NCBI RefSeq assembly: GCF_029961145.1
Contig: NZ_JASBRG010000007.1
Location: forward strand, 2,088,189 to 2,152,188
DNA: 64,000 nucleotides
Direction of reading: 5' to 3'
From: Pinibacter soli
GTDB lineage: Bacteria > Bacteroidota > Bacteroidia > Chitinophagales > Chitinophagaceae
Below, one piece after another: positions 51,399 through 59,972 of the stretch. The notes below the pieces were generated by a model, which had not been told where the DNA came from, ran no database searches, and worked only from the letters and a program-made list of their open reading frames with translations. A program made the position numbers and the translations under genes. The first letter of the stretch is position 1. Each line of letters opens with the position of its first letter.

Positions 51399-54161
51399 AT
51401 GAAGGATTTTCAGTACATAACCAGCTCCTCTCCGGCCTACATTGAAAGTTTATATCAGGATTTTGTAAAGAACCCAAATGATGTAGATCCGGAATTTAAA
51501 AAGTTTTTTGAAGGTTTTGATTTCGCAGTCTCCAACAACGCAACCAACGGCAACGCGTCTGCAGCAGTCGCTCCGTCTGGAAACGGAACCGCAGTGAGTG
51601 GTATCGACTGGAAAAAAGAAATCGGTGCTTATCGTATGATTTTAGGCTACCGCAATAAGGGTCACCTGATTGCTACGACAAACCCGATTCGTCCACGTAT
51701 TGACCGCGGGGCTAACCTTACACTTGAATTTTACGGATTTACAGAGGCAGATCTGGACTCTAAATTTTACGCCGGTGACTTTATCGGTCTGGGTCAGGCT
51801 ACTCTTAGGGATATCCGCAACTACCTGCAAAAAGCCTATGCGGGCAATGTAGGCGTTGAGTTTAAATACATTAGCGATCAGGCAAAAGTTGATTTCCTGT
51901 ACAATGAAATGGAAAAGAAATTCAACCAGCCCCTTCCGATCGAAAAAAGAAAACGCATCCTTGAGAAATTGAACCAGGGTGTAATCTTCGAAAAATTCCT
52001 TCACACAAAATATGTTGGTCAGAAACGTTTCTCACTGGAGGGTGGCGAAACAACTATTCCTGCATTGGATGCCATCATTAATACTGGTGCAGACTACGGC
52101 GTTCAGGAAGTAGTGATTGGTATGGCACACCGCGGTCGTTTGAACGTGCTGGCTAATACATTGGGAAAAACTTACGAGCAAATTTTCAGCGAGTTCGAAG
52201 GAAAATCTGTTCCTGATCAAACAATGGGAAGCGGTGACGTAAAATATCACCTTGGTTTCCGCGCTGAACATTCTACTCCGGATGGCAAAAAAGTAAATCT
52301 TCAGCTTTGCCCTAACCCTTCTCACCTTGAAGCCGTTGACCCTGTGGTGATCGGTTTTTCAAGAAGTAAGGCAGACGTAATATATAATAGCGACTACGAT
52401 AAAATACTTCCGATCCTTATCCACGGTGACGCTTCCGTAGCGGGCCAGGGTATCGTTTACGAAGTATTGCAAATGAGCGAATTGGACGGTTATTATGTAG
52501 GTGGAACTATTCACTATGTAATTAACAACCAGATCGGTTTTACAACTGATTTCAACGATGCAAGAAGTTCCGACTATTGTACGAGCCTTGCTGCAACAGT
52601 TCATGCGCCTGTTTTCCACGTAAATGGTGACGATGCTGAGGCCGTTGTGAAATGCGCCGAAATTGCTGCACGTTATCGCCAGGAGTTTAATTGCGACGTT
52701 TTCATTGACATGGTTTGCTATCGCAGACATGGTCACAACGAAGGCGACGATCCAAAATATACACAACCGAAATTGTATGCTTTGATTGAAAAGCATGCTA
52801 ACCCTCGTGAAGTGTATACCCAGTTCCTGATACAAAACGGCGAAGCTGATGCACAGGATCTTGCAAAGGAAATGGAGAAAAAATTCTGGGCCGACCTGCA
52901 AGAACGCCTGGATGATATCAAGCAAAATCCTTTGCCTTACTCATATCAGAAACCGGAACTCTGGTGGAAAGATCTGCGCAAAGCAACTGCCGCAGACTTT
53001 GAAAAATCTCCCGCAACCGGTATCAACGAAGCTGATTTCAAAAAAGTTTTTGATGCGATAATGACTTTGCCATCCGATTTCAAACCGCTTCGTAAAGTGG
53101 AGAAATTGCTGCAAGACAAAGTGAAATTATATACTGACGAAAGTAAACTTGACTGGGCAACTGCGGAGTTAATGGCTTATGGTAGTTTGCTTCTGGATGG
53201 CAACGATGTACGCATGAGCGGCCAGGACGTTCGCCGTGGTACATTCTCACATCGCCACGCTGTTTTGAGAGACGAAGAAAATGACCAGGCTTATAACAGA
53301 CTTAGTCAGATCCCTGATGCAAAAGGTCTTTTCAGAATATTCAATTCATTGTTGAGCGAATACGGTGTGTTAGGTTTTGAATATGGCTACTCTGTTGCCA
53401 ACCCTAAAGCTTTGGTTCTTTGGGAAGCACAGTTCGGAGACTTTAGCAATGGCGCACAAACAATGATCGACCAGTTCATCAGTGCTGCCGAAACAAAATG
53501 GCAACAGATGAGTGGCCTGGTAATGTTATTGCCACACGGTTACGAAGGTCAGGGACCAGAGCACAGTAGTGCAAGACTGGAGCGCTACCTGCAACAGTGT
53601 GCTGAACTGAACATGATCGTTACCAACATTACAACAGCAGCGAACTTGTTCCACGCACTGCGTCGTCAGCAAACATGGCCGATCAGAAAACCAATGATCA
53701 ACTTTTCGCCAAAAGCAAACCTGCGTTTGCCTGCCGCTTATTCTGATAAAAAAGAATTTGCTACCGGCACTGCATTTAAAGAAGTGATCGACGATTCTTT
53801 TGTAGGTGAAGCCAGTGACGTGAAAAAAGTATTGTTCTGCTCAGGTAAAGTATATTATGATCTTGCGGAGCGCCAGCAAAAAGACAACAGGAAAGATGTG
53901 GCAATCGTTCGTATGGAACAATTGTATCCTTTACCTACTGCTCAACTGGAAGGCCTGTATAAAAAATACGCAAAAGCAACATGGTTCTGGGTTCAGGAAG
54001 AGCCATTGAACATGGGTGCGGCTTCATTCCTGCAAATGAACCTGAAGTCTATTAACTATGGCGTAATCAGCAGACAGCCAAGTGCAGCTACTGCTACTGG
54101 TTATGCTAAAGTACACGCTCAGGAACAAGCAGAAATAATCGAAACAGCATTTTCTATTTAG
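51399..54161 (+). CDS. sucA: 2-oxoglutarate dehydrogenase E1 component
   Basis: 920 residues, normal length. Thiamine diphosphate-dependent E1 subunit of the TCA-cycle complex: decarboxylates 2-oxoglutarate and transfers succinyl to the lipoyl group of E2. N-terminus SSPAYIESLYQDFVKNP is the E2-binding segment; GMAHRGRLNVLANTLGK, HLGFRAEHS, LCPNPSHLEAVDPVV, IHGDASVAGQGIVYE, CYRRHGHNEGDDPKYTQP and LPHGYEGQGPEHSSARLERYLQ are diagnostic. It is followed by sucB after 130 bases, which contain an inverted repeat element. Confidence 0.97.
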   Translation: MKDFQYITSSSPAYIESLYQDFVKNPNDVDPEFKKFFEGFDFAVSNNATNGNASAAVAPSGNGTAVSGIDWKKEIGAYRMILGYRNKGHLIATTNPIRPRIDRGANLTLEFYGFTEADLDSKFYAGDFIGLGQATLRDIRNYLQKAYAGNVGVEFKYISDQAKVDFLYNEMEKKFNQPLPIEKRKRILEKLNQGVIFEKFLHTKYVGQKRFSLEGGETTIPALDAIINTGADYGVQEVVIGMAHRGRLNVLANTLGKTYEQIFSEFEGKSVPDQTMGSGDVKYHLGFRAEHSTPDGKKVNLQLCPNPSHLEAVDPVVIGFSRSKADVIYNSDYDKILPILIHGDASVAGQGIVYEVLQMSELDGYYVGGTIHYVINNQIGFTTDFNDARSSDYCTSLAATVHAPVFHVNGDDAEAVVKCAEIAARYRQEFNCDVFIDMVCYRRHGHNEGDDPKYTQPKLYALIEKHANPREVYTQFLIQNGEADAQDLAKEMEKKFWADLQERLDDIKQNPLPYSYQKPELWWKDLRKATAADFEKSPATGINEADFKKVFDAIMTLPSDFKPLRKVEKLLQDKVKLYTDESKLDWATAELMAYGSLLLDGNDVRMSGQDVRRGTFSHRHAVLRDEENDQAYNRLSQIPDAKGLFRIFNSLLSEYGVLGFEYGYSVANPKALVLWEAQFGDFSNGAQTMIDQFISAAETKWQQMSGLVMLLPHGYEGQGPEHSSARLERYLQQCAELNMIVTNITTAANLFHALRRQQTWPIRKPMINFSPKANLRLPAAYSDKKEFATGTAFKEVIDDSFVGEASDVKKVLFCSGKVYYDLAERQQKDNRKDVAIVRMEQLYPLPTAQLEGLYKKYAKATWFWVQEEPLNMGAASFLQMNLKSINYGVISRQPSAATATGYAKVHAQEQAEIIETAFSI

Positions 54162-54162
54162 T

Positions 54163-54263
54163 GATCGTGAATGGTGAAACTTGAATCGTGAACGGGTTGC
54201 TCACTGCCTAAAAATTTTGAGTATAGCGCACCTTATTCACGATCGACGATTCATGTTTCATGA
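54163..54263. repeat. inverted repeat, GTGAATG type, inside the sucA-sucB operon
   Basis: Left arm GATCGTGAATGGTGAAACTT and following GAATCGTGAACGG (54163-54195) faces TTCACGATCGACGATTCATG and following TTTCATGA (54236-54263). It begins two bases past the sucA stop codon and lies upstream of the sucB start. Units are related to those at 17876-17905. Confidence 0.7.
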
Positions 54264-54291
54264 TAAATCCCCATCAATAAAAACGCATCGA

Positions 54292-55521
54292 ATGATTGAT
54301 ATTAAAGTACCAACAGTAGGTGAATCTATCAGCGAAGTAACGCTGGTAAAATGGCTAAAGAAGGACGGAGAATATGTGGACAGAGATGAAGTAATTGCAG
54401 AGCTTGAAAGTGAAAAAGCAACTTTTGAAGTGAATGCAGAACAAGCCGGAGCCCTGAAAACAAAAGCCGCAGAAGGCGACACACTAAAAATTGGTGATGT
54501 ACTTTGCCAAATTGATGAAACTGCTCCAAAACCAGAAGGGAAAGCTGCTCCTGCAGTAGCAGTACAAGCTCCTAAAAAAGAAGAAGCAAAAGCTGCACCT
54601 GCCGCTCAACAAGCGCCGGTTACAGCTATTTCAAATGATATTAAAGCAACACCGGTTGCTTCAGCAATTATCGCTGATAAAAAAGTTGACCCGTCTTCTA
54701 TTCACGCATCAGGCACGGGCGGTAAGATCCTGAAAAATGATGTATTGGAAGCTTTAAATAATCCAGGACGCCGCCCAGGTTCTACTGCATTTACGCGTGA
54801 GGAGAAACGTGAAAAAATGAGCAACCTGCGCAAAACAGTTTCCCGCCGCCTGGTTGAAGCAAAGAACACAACTGCGATGCTAACCACTTTTAACGAAGTG
54901 GACATGACAAACATCATGGCAATCCGCGCTCAATACAAAGACAAGTTCAAAGAAAAACACGGTGTCAACCTTGGTTTCATGAGCTTCTTTACAAAAGCAG
55001 TTTGCTACGCATTGCAAGAGTGGCCGGCTGTAAATGCTTACATCGATGGTGACTCTATTATTTACCACGATTATTGCGACGTTTCCATAGCAGTATCTGC
55101 ACCTAAAGGTTTGGTGGTTCCAGTTATTCGCAATGCTGAAAGCCTTGATATGGCAGGCATTGAGAAGAAAGTAGTGGAACTTGCTACTAAAGCTCGCGAT
55201 AACAAATTGAGCATGGAAGAAATGCAGGGCGGTACATTTACCATTACAAATGGTGGCGTATTCGGTTCTTTGATGAGTACTCCAATCATCAATATTCCTC
55301 AATCTGCTATCCTGGGTATGCACAAAATTCAGGACAGACCGATGGCGATCAATGGTAAAGTAGAGATCAGGCCAATGATGTATCTCGCTTTGAGCTACGA
55401 TCACCGTATCATTGATGGTCGTGAATCTGTAAGCTTCCTGGTTAGAGTAAAAGAATTGCTGGAAAAACCAGAGTTGCTTTTGTTCGGTAAAGATCCGCTA
55501 AAGGCGCTCTTGGAACTGTAA
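54292..55521 (+). CDS. sucB: dihydrolipoyllysine succinyltransferase (E2 of 2-oxoglutarate dehydrogenase)
   Basis: 409 residues from the ATG at 54292; the open frame extends 37 codons upstream but that part is repeat sequence, and [26 protein letters not shown] is the canonical start. Lipoyl domain about 2-76 with the lipoyl Lys in ESEKATFEV (Lys42). A Pro/Ala/Lys-rich linker follows, then the E1/E3-binding domain ([32 protein letters not shown]), and the catalytic domain from about 170 ending with [16 protein letters not shown], which carries the catalytic HxxxDG. One lipoyl domain, as usual for succinyltransferases. Confidence 0.96.
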   Translation: MIDIKVPTVGESISEVTLVKWLKKDGEYVDRDEVIAELESEKATFEVNAEQAGALKTKAAEGDTLKIGDVLCQIDETAPKPEGKAAPAVAVQAPKKEEAKAAPAAQQAPVTAISNDIKATPVASAIIADKKVDPSSIHASGTGGKILKNDVLEALNNPGRRPGSTAFTREEKREKMSNLRKTVSRRLVEAKNTTAMLTTFNEVDMTNIMAIRAQYKDKFKEKHGVNLGFMSFFTKAVCYALQEWPAVNAYIDGDSIIYHDYCDVSIAVSAPKGLVVPVIRNAESLDMAGIEKKVVELATKARDNKLSMEEMQGGTFTITNGGVFGSLMSTPIINIPQSAILGMHKIQDRPMAINGKVEIRPMMYLALSYDHRIIDGRESVSFLVRVKELLEKPELLLFGKDPLKALLEL

Positions 55522-55579
55522 GAAAGTTGTTGGTTTTTAGTTGATAGTTGTTAGCAATAACTAACTATCGTAAACATAA

Positions 55580-55617
55580 AAGGCAGGGCAAATAAGATTG
55601 TTTATTTGTCCTGCCTT
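55580..55617 (+). terminator. intrinsic terminator of the sucA-sucB operon
   Basis: 16-bp arms with one G-T pair (55580-55595 and 55602-55617; AAGGCAGG facing CCTGCCTT), loop GATTGT, followed by AATTTTAT. 59 bases past the sucB stop. Confidence 0.85.
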
Positions 55618-55649
55618 AATTTTATCCCATAGTTCATTAAAGACTTTGT

Positions 55650-55829
55650 ATGCTGATAAAAGAAGAAGTTTTACGTATAATTGAGCAGCTCCCCGAAAAG
55701 TTTACTATAGATCAATTGGTCAACAAAATTGTTTTTCTTGAAAAAGTTAAAAAGGGGCTACAACAATCGTTGAACGGGGAAACAATTTCTGCCGAACAAG
55801 CAAAGCAACTACTAACATCTATCAACTAA
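55650..55829 (+). CDS. short antitoxin-like protein without an adjacent toxin
   Basis: A 59-residue open frame, ATG at 55650 to TAA at 55829. The protein is helical and charged: MLIKEEVLRIIEQLPEKF, then IDQLVNKIVFLEKVKKGLQQS and GETISAEQAKQLLTSIN. The pattern 'hydrophobic helix, KVKKGLxQSxNGETIS-EQAK' resembles small type II antitoxins (the ExVKxxLxQSxxGExxSxEE type) that bind RelE- or PIN-like toxins. No toxin gene follows; the next gene, 16 bases away, is an RNA methyltransferase. Its last codons are within a repeat arm. Alternatively a chance frame, but codon use and protein character argue for a gene. Confidence 0.55.
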   Translation: MLIKEEVLRIIEQLPEKFTIDQLVNKIVFLEKVKKGLQQSLNGETISAEQAKQLLTSIN

Positions 55830-55845
55830 CAACAAACAACTTGAT

Positions 55846-57027
55846 TTGAAAATCTTCGAACATCATTTACGCAACGCTTCAGAATTAATCAGCCAGTACA
55901 AAGGAACTATTCCTTTCAGTGCATGGATCAAAAATTATTTTAAGGAGCATAAGAAGTTTGGCTCTAAAGACAGAAAACAGATTTCCCATTTGTGTTTCTG
56001 CTACTTCAGACTGGGCAAAGCTTTGGCGAAAGTTGGGGTGGATGAAAAAATCCTTGCAGGTTTGTTTCTTACAAGCAATAGTTCAAATGATTTTCTCCAC
56101 TACTTTAAACCAAATTGGAAAGAGCAGACAATACTTTCACTAGAAGAGAAGCTACATTTTATTGCAAATGAATTTCATCTTTCAGAAAAAAATATCATCG
56201 ACGAAATATTTTCATGGCAGGATGAATTGTGCGCAAGCATCGATCCCCCAGCATTTAGCACGTCTCATTTAATTCAACCGGATGTTTTTTTGAGAGTAAG
56301 ACCAGGCAATGAAACGAAAGTTGCGAGCAAGTTAAATGCTGCTGAAATCACGTTCAACACAATTGGCCAAAATACTTTGTCGGTTTCGAGCGCCGTAAAA
56401 ATTGATGATGTCATTGAGCTAAACAAAGAAGCAGTTATTCAGGACCTAAGTTCGCAGATTGTGGCCTCTTTTTTCGGAGAAATTAACGTCGCTAAAAAAG
56501 TCGTTAATGTGTGGGATTGCTGCGCAGCAAGTGGCGGCAAGTCGATTATGTTTTACGACTTCAACAAAAACATAAACCTGACGGTATCTGATATTCGAAA
56601 CAGCATTCTGGCCAACTTACACGAACGCTTTAAAGAAGCCGGCATCACAAAGTATCAATCATTTACTATTGATCTTTCAAATCCTCAGGCAAAATTACCC
56701 GCAAAAAACTTCGACCTCATTATTGCAGATGTGCCTTGCTCAGGCAGCGGCACATGGGGAAGAACTCCTGAACAATTGTCTTTTTTTCCCACAGAAAAAA
56801 TTGATCACTACTCAAGATTGCAAACTAATATAACCGCAAATGTTGTTGAAGCACTAGCTGACAGTGGTTATTTTCTTTATATCACCTGTTCAGTGTTTAA
56901 AAAAGAAAATGAAGAGGCAGTAAAACATCTGGAAGAAAAAGGGTTGAAATTGATAAGGAAGCAAACGCTTTCAGGCTACGATAAAAAAGCAGATACGATG
57001 TTTGCGGCCTTGCTGAGAAAAGTTTAA
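55846..57027 (+). CDS. RsmB/NOP-family class I SAM-dependent RNA methyltransferase
   Basis: 393 residues starting with TTG at 55846; no in-frame ATG upstream within the gap. The N-terminal 220 residues are a helical RNA-binding region without a clear NusB domain. The methyltransferase core has WDCCAASGGKSIMFYDF (motif I, SAM site), LTVSDIRNSILANLHERF, IIADVPCSGSGTWGR with the catalytic PC motif, and YITCSVFKKENEEAV with the second TC cysteine. These define m5C RNA methyltransferases (RsmB, NOL1/NOP2). Substrate, probably rRNA, cannot be assigned further. Confidence 0.88.
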   Translation: MKIFEHHLRNASELISQYKGTIPFSAWIKNYFKEHKKFGSKDRKQISHLCFCYFRLGKALAKVGVDEKILAGLFLTSNSSNDFLHYFKPNWKEQTILSLEEKLHFIANEFHLSEKNIIDEIFSWQDELCASIDPPAFSTSHLIQPDVFLRVRPGNETKVASKLNAAEITFNTIGQNTLSVSSAVKIDDVIELNKEAVIQDLSSQIVASFFGEINVAKKVVNVWDCCAASGGKSIMFYDFNKNINLTVSDIRNSILANLHERFKEAGITKYQSFTIDLSNPQAKLPAKNFDLIIADVPCSGSGTWGRTPEQLSFFPTEKIDHYSRLQTNITANVVEALADSGYFLYITCSVFKKENEEAVKHLEEKGLKLIRKQTLSGYDKKADTMFAALLRKV

Positions 57028-57327
57028 TACCCGGCGTGTGAAATGTTCTTGTGTCGCATATAAATTTCAAATGACTATGGTTATTTGAAATTATTTGATT
57101 GAGACAAGCATTGACACTTGATTATTCTCTGGTTGCAAAGCTGTTCAACTCATAGTTTCACATGGCGTTTTCCGAATTGCGATTGCCATTAAGAGGTTGT
57201 TTCAAAAGCAAAAAGGGGTCCTGAGAATTCGTTTAAACGATACAACGCTCCGTCAGGAACCCGAATAAAAAAAGCCGTCTCAATCACTTTTGAGACGGCT
57301 ATTTTGTATTGGCGCTATTCTTTGCGT
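57028..57327. other. intergenic region with two hairpins
   Basis: 300 bases without a gene. A GGGG-TCCTGA / TCAGGA-ACCC hairpin spans about 57215-57262 with a 28-base loop, followed by the terminator at 57266-57300. Confidence 0.6.
57266..57300 (-). terminator. intrinsic terminator of the second utilisation locus
   Basis: Perfect 11-bp arms AGCCGTCTCAA (57273-57283) and TTGAGACGGCT (57290-57300), followed on the minus strand by eight T. It ends the SusCD-GH18 operon after 57328. Confidence 0.9.
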
Positions 57328-58779
57328 CTAATAATCTTTCGCATATGGCTGATTGGTGTAAGTTACAGTTTCGCCATAATATAGATTTGATACGTAAGTG
57401 AAGTAGGTCGATAAGTTCGCTTTGGTACCATTACTTAAAGTTACCTGATCTGCGGCTCCCAGGTTATACCACATAAAGGTTCCGCCATAACCGTTTGTCT
57501 TTACCGTGTTGACGTTGGTATTAAACGAAGTGCTTGTTTGTGGGCTGGACAGATTCAGTGAATAGGCCCCTATTTTACTTTTATCGGTAAGACCCGGCAT
57601 AGAAGGCACAGAATATCTGTTATAAGAACCCTGGTATGTGTAGTCGATGTACTGCCCTACCGTTAAGCCATTCCATTGGGCATATTTAGGAATGGAAACA
57701 GCATCGGAGAAATAGTAATAGCTTATGATTTTATTTGGCATCACTTCTCTGAAACGCTTCGTCAGCAAGACTAATGACGAGTCATTAACAGCAGGCTGGC
57801 CGTTTGTGCCATATTGTGCGTATTCATCGTCGATATCGATTCCGTCAAGCTGGTAGTCATCAACAATCTTTTTTACCTGTTGTACAAAATCGTTTATACC
57901 TGTGGCAGAGGTAAAGTTATCAAAGCCAACACCCTGGTGGTTGCACAATAATGCGAGACAAACCTTCATCCCTTTTGCCTGCAACGGCACAATATATTTT
58001 TGCCTGTTGGAAAGGATGGCACTTACCTGCTGATTAAAATATATGTAAGGTTTCTGCTTTACATTGTCGTAGTTAATGTTTGCCGCAAAAATGTTCACCA
58101 CATCAAAGAATGGCGTTTTGCTATTTGTCAAATTATAGTTGAGTGCATTCAATGGATTATTGTCGTTTACCTCAACATATAATATTTGCTTGTAACCACC
58201 GGGTTTTGCTGTACTTGCAGTATTGGCCAATGGTACATTTACAGCAACATACACTACATTTTGATTTGTTGAAATATCAATGCTGCCAGTGATAGCTGAA
58301 ACTTTTATCGGGAGTAAATATTGTACACCCTGCACCAGTGCAGCTTTATTAAGTTTTAATAAAGCGCCGTTGCTTGAGCTTGATGCCCCCGCTGCAACAG
58401 AAAGGCCTGTATTATTGGCAAGTGTGTAAGCAGCAGACGGCAACAACGTATATGATGTCTTGTTGGCCGTATTATATGTTGTTACCAAACTCTCATCAGT
58501 AACAACAGATCCGCTGATCGCTCCCGATACTGGCTTTGTTGTATTCAAATACAACGATAAGGAATCATTGGATAAAGCTGTAACAGCGCTGCCTGATACA
58601 GTGGCGTTTATGACCACTGTATTTTGTGTATTCACAGAGTTTTTTAAATACACATATTGTTGGCTGGATGCTGCGTATTGTGTTGTATCGAATGTATTAT
58701 AATCGTTCTTTTTGGCGCATGCATGCAACAGTATCACTACTGTTGATGTTGCCAATAATAACTGCATATATCTTTTCAT
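57328..58779 (-). CDS. DUF1735-GH18 endo-beta-N-acetylglucosaminidase-like lipoprotein
   Basis: 483 residues from the ATG at 58779 (TTG three codons earlier rejected). Lipobox LHAC with Cys21. Residues 40-185 are a DUF1735 domain (YVYLKNSVNTQNTVVINATV, SYTLLPSAAYTL). Residues 195-460 are a GH18 TIM barrel with the catalytic motif DGIDIDDE at 312-319, Glu319 as proton donor and Asp317 as assistant. This layout matches surface endo-beta-N-acetylglucosaminidases such as BT_3987, which release high-mannose N-glycans from glycoproteins. Last gene of the operon. Confidence 0.88.
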   Translation of the reverse strand: MKRYMQLLLATSTVVILLHACAKKNDYNTFDTTQYAASSQQYVYLKNSVNTQNTVVINATVSGSAVTALSNDSLSLYLNTTKPVSGAISGSVVTDESLVTTYNTANKTSYTLLPSAAYTLANNTGLSVAAGASSSSNGALLKLNKAALVQGVQYLLPIKVSAITGSIDISTNQNVVYVAVNVPLANTASTAKPGGYKQILYVEVNDNNPLNALNYNLTNSKTPFFDVVNIFAANINYDNVKQKPYIYFNQQVSAILSNRQKYIVPLQAKGMKVCLALLCNHQGVGFDNFTSATGINDFVQQVKKIVDDYQLDGIDIDDEYAQYGTNGQPAVNDSSLVLLTKRFREVMPNKIISYYYFSDAVSIPKYAQWNGLTVGQYIDYTYQGSYNRYSVPSMPGLTDKSKIGAYSLNLSSPQTSTSFNTNVNTVKTNGYGGTFMWYNLGAADQVTLSNGTKANLSTYFTYVSNLYYGETVTYTNQPYAKDY

Positions 58780-58807
58780 ATTTAGCAATATTTATTTGTT
58801 GATTGAA

Positions 58808-59959
58808 TTAAGGGAGTTTTACTGCAATCCATGATGCCGGATTTTTAGCAGTAGCATCAAACCCATGTCCTGTATAGTCGTGTGCGGAATTGCCTGATCC
58901 TTCGTTAAATTTCCAGTAACACAACAATCCTGCACTTGTAGGATCAACCTTGTATTTGTTGTCTCCGCTCAGCTGATCAACAGTCCGGGCAACGTTCCAT
59001 ATTCTGCATTCACTGATAGCTCCATCCAGAGGTCTGTTGTCATTGTATGATCTGCCAATATAAAAGGGATCTTTTCCTGCAGGCACAAAGGTGATGGTGC
59101 CCAAAGCCTTAGCCTGGCTGGCAGCTAATGCACCGTCAATATACATTTTCACAGTAGTTCCATCATAGGTAACAGCTAAATGTGTCCATTTTTTTGCGTT
59201 CACAGAAATGCTTGATGCAATATTTCCTGAAGTTGTAGCCACTTGTAAAATGTTGTTACCGATACCTGCATCACCAAACCGCATCAACAAGTATCCTTCA
59301 ATACCCATAACACTGCTGATACCTGCGTCACCGCCATCTCTGAAAGCGTTTACATTTACCAGTGCTTCCATTGTAAACTGTGTTAAACCACTCAGCAGAG
59401 AAGCATTCGCTGTTCCGGCCATTGCAGGGGTAAAGTAGTTATTAGTAAGAACCGCCGCTGTAGAAATCAACACTGAATTGTCTACTATATAATAAATGGT
59501 TTTAGTGGCTGCAATAGCTGTCAAACCATTGGAAATAGTAGTAATAGTAACCGGAAGCAAATATTTATTTGCGCGGCTCAAAGTATCTGTTTTACTAAAC
59601 ACTATTTGAAGAGGAGTAGCAGCAGAACTGTTTGCAGGTATGGTTGTAGTGGTCTTCGCCAATTTATAGTTTGCAGAAGGCACAACTACATAGCTTGTAT
59701 TGTTTTTCTTGTTATAACCATCAATTAACTCCGGGGCCACACTGATGGTAATGTCAGTGTTTTGATTGGTGAGGTAAACAAGCTTCGGCGTAATGTCGAG
59801 AGTCTTTGTGGTAACACCTGCAGGTATTGCCACCTGGAATGATGAACTTGGTTGAGCTTCATCAATGAAAACGGCATTAGCTCCCTGACCTATTTCCTCA
59901 ATTTTGTTGCATCGGGAGAAGGCCACTAAACAAAGTATATATAAACATATTTTTTTCAT
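58808..59959 (-). CDS. DUF1735-LamG surface glycan-binding lipoprotein
   Basis: 383 residues. Lipobox FSRC with Cys17. Residues 25-165 are a DUF1735 domain (AVFIDEAQPSSSFQVAIPAGVTTKTLDITPKLVYLTNQNTDITISVAPELIDGYNK) and 175-383 a LamG/concanavalin A-like domain (FTMEALVNVNAFRD, WTHLAVTYDGTTVKMYIDGALAASQ, GAISECRIWNVARTVDQL, WKFNEGSGNSAHDYTGHGFDA). Such proteins in N-glycan loci act as surface glycan-binding proteins beside the endoglycosidase. It lies 28 bases upstream of the GH18 gene. Carbohydrate ligand inferred. Confidence 0.85.
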   Translation of the reverse strand: MKKICLYILCLVAFSRCNKIEEIGQGANAVFIDEAQPSSSFQVAIPAGVTTKTLDITPKLVYLTNQNTDITISVAPELIDGYNKKNNTSYVVVPSANYKLAKTTTTIPANSSAATPLQIVFSKTDTLSRANKYLLPVTITTISNGLTAIAATKTIYYIVDNSVLISTAAVLTNNYFTPAMAGTANASLLSGLTQFTMEALVNVNAFRDGGDAGISSVMGIEGYLLMRFGDAGIGNNILQVATTSGNIASSISVNAKKWTHLAVTYDGTTVKMYIDGALAASQAKALGTITFVPAGKDPFYIGRSYNDNRPLDGAISECRIWNVARTVDQLSGDNKYKVDPTSAGLLCYWKFNEGSGNSAHDYTGHGFDATAKNPASWIAVKLP

Positions 59960-59972
59960 GAATGGTGCATTT

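Larger units (their letters stand above)
55526..55840. repeat. 29-bp inverted repeat, TTGTTAG type, flanking a terminator and a small gene
   Basis: GTTGTTGGTTTTTAGTTGAT and following AGTTGTTAG (55526-55554) match the complement of 55812-55840 in 26 of 29 positions. The right arm includes the stop codon of the 59-residue antitoxin-like gene. Enclosed are the sucAB terminator and that gene. Confidence 0.75.

Noticed and set aside
54181-54291. N-terminal extension of the succinyltransferase by 37 codons
   Set aside because: It is encoded by the inverted repeat element; the lipoyl domain begins at the ATG at 54292.
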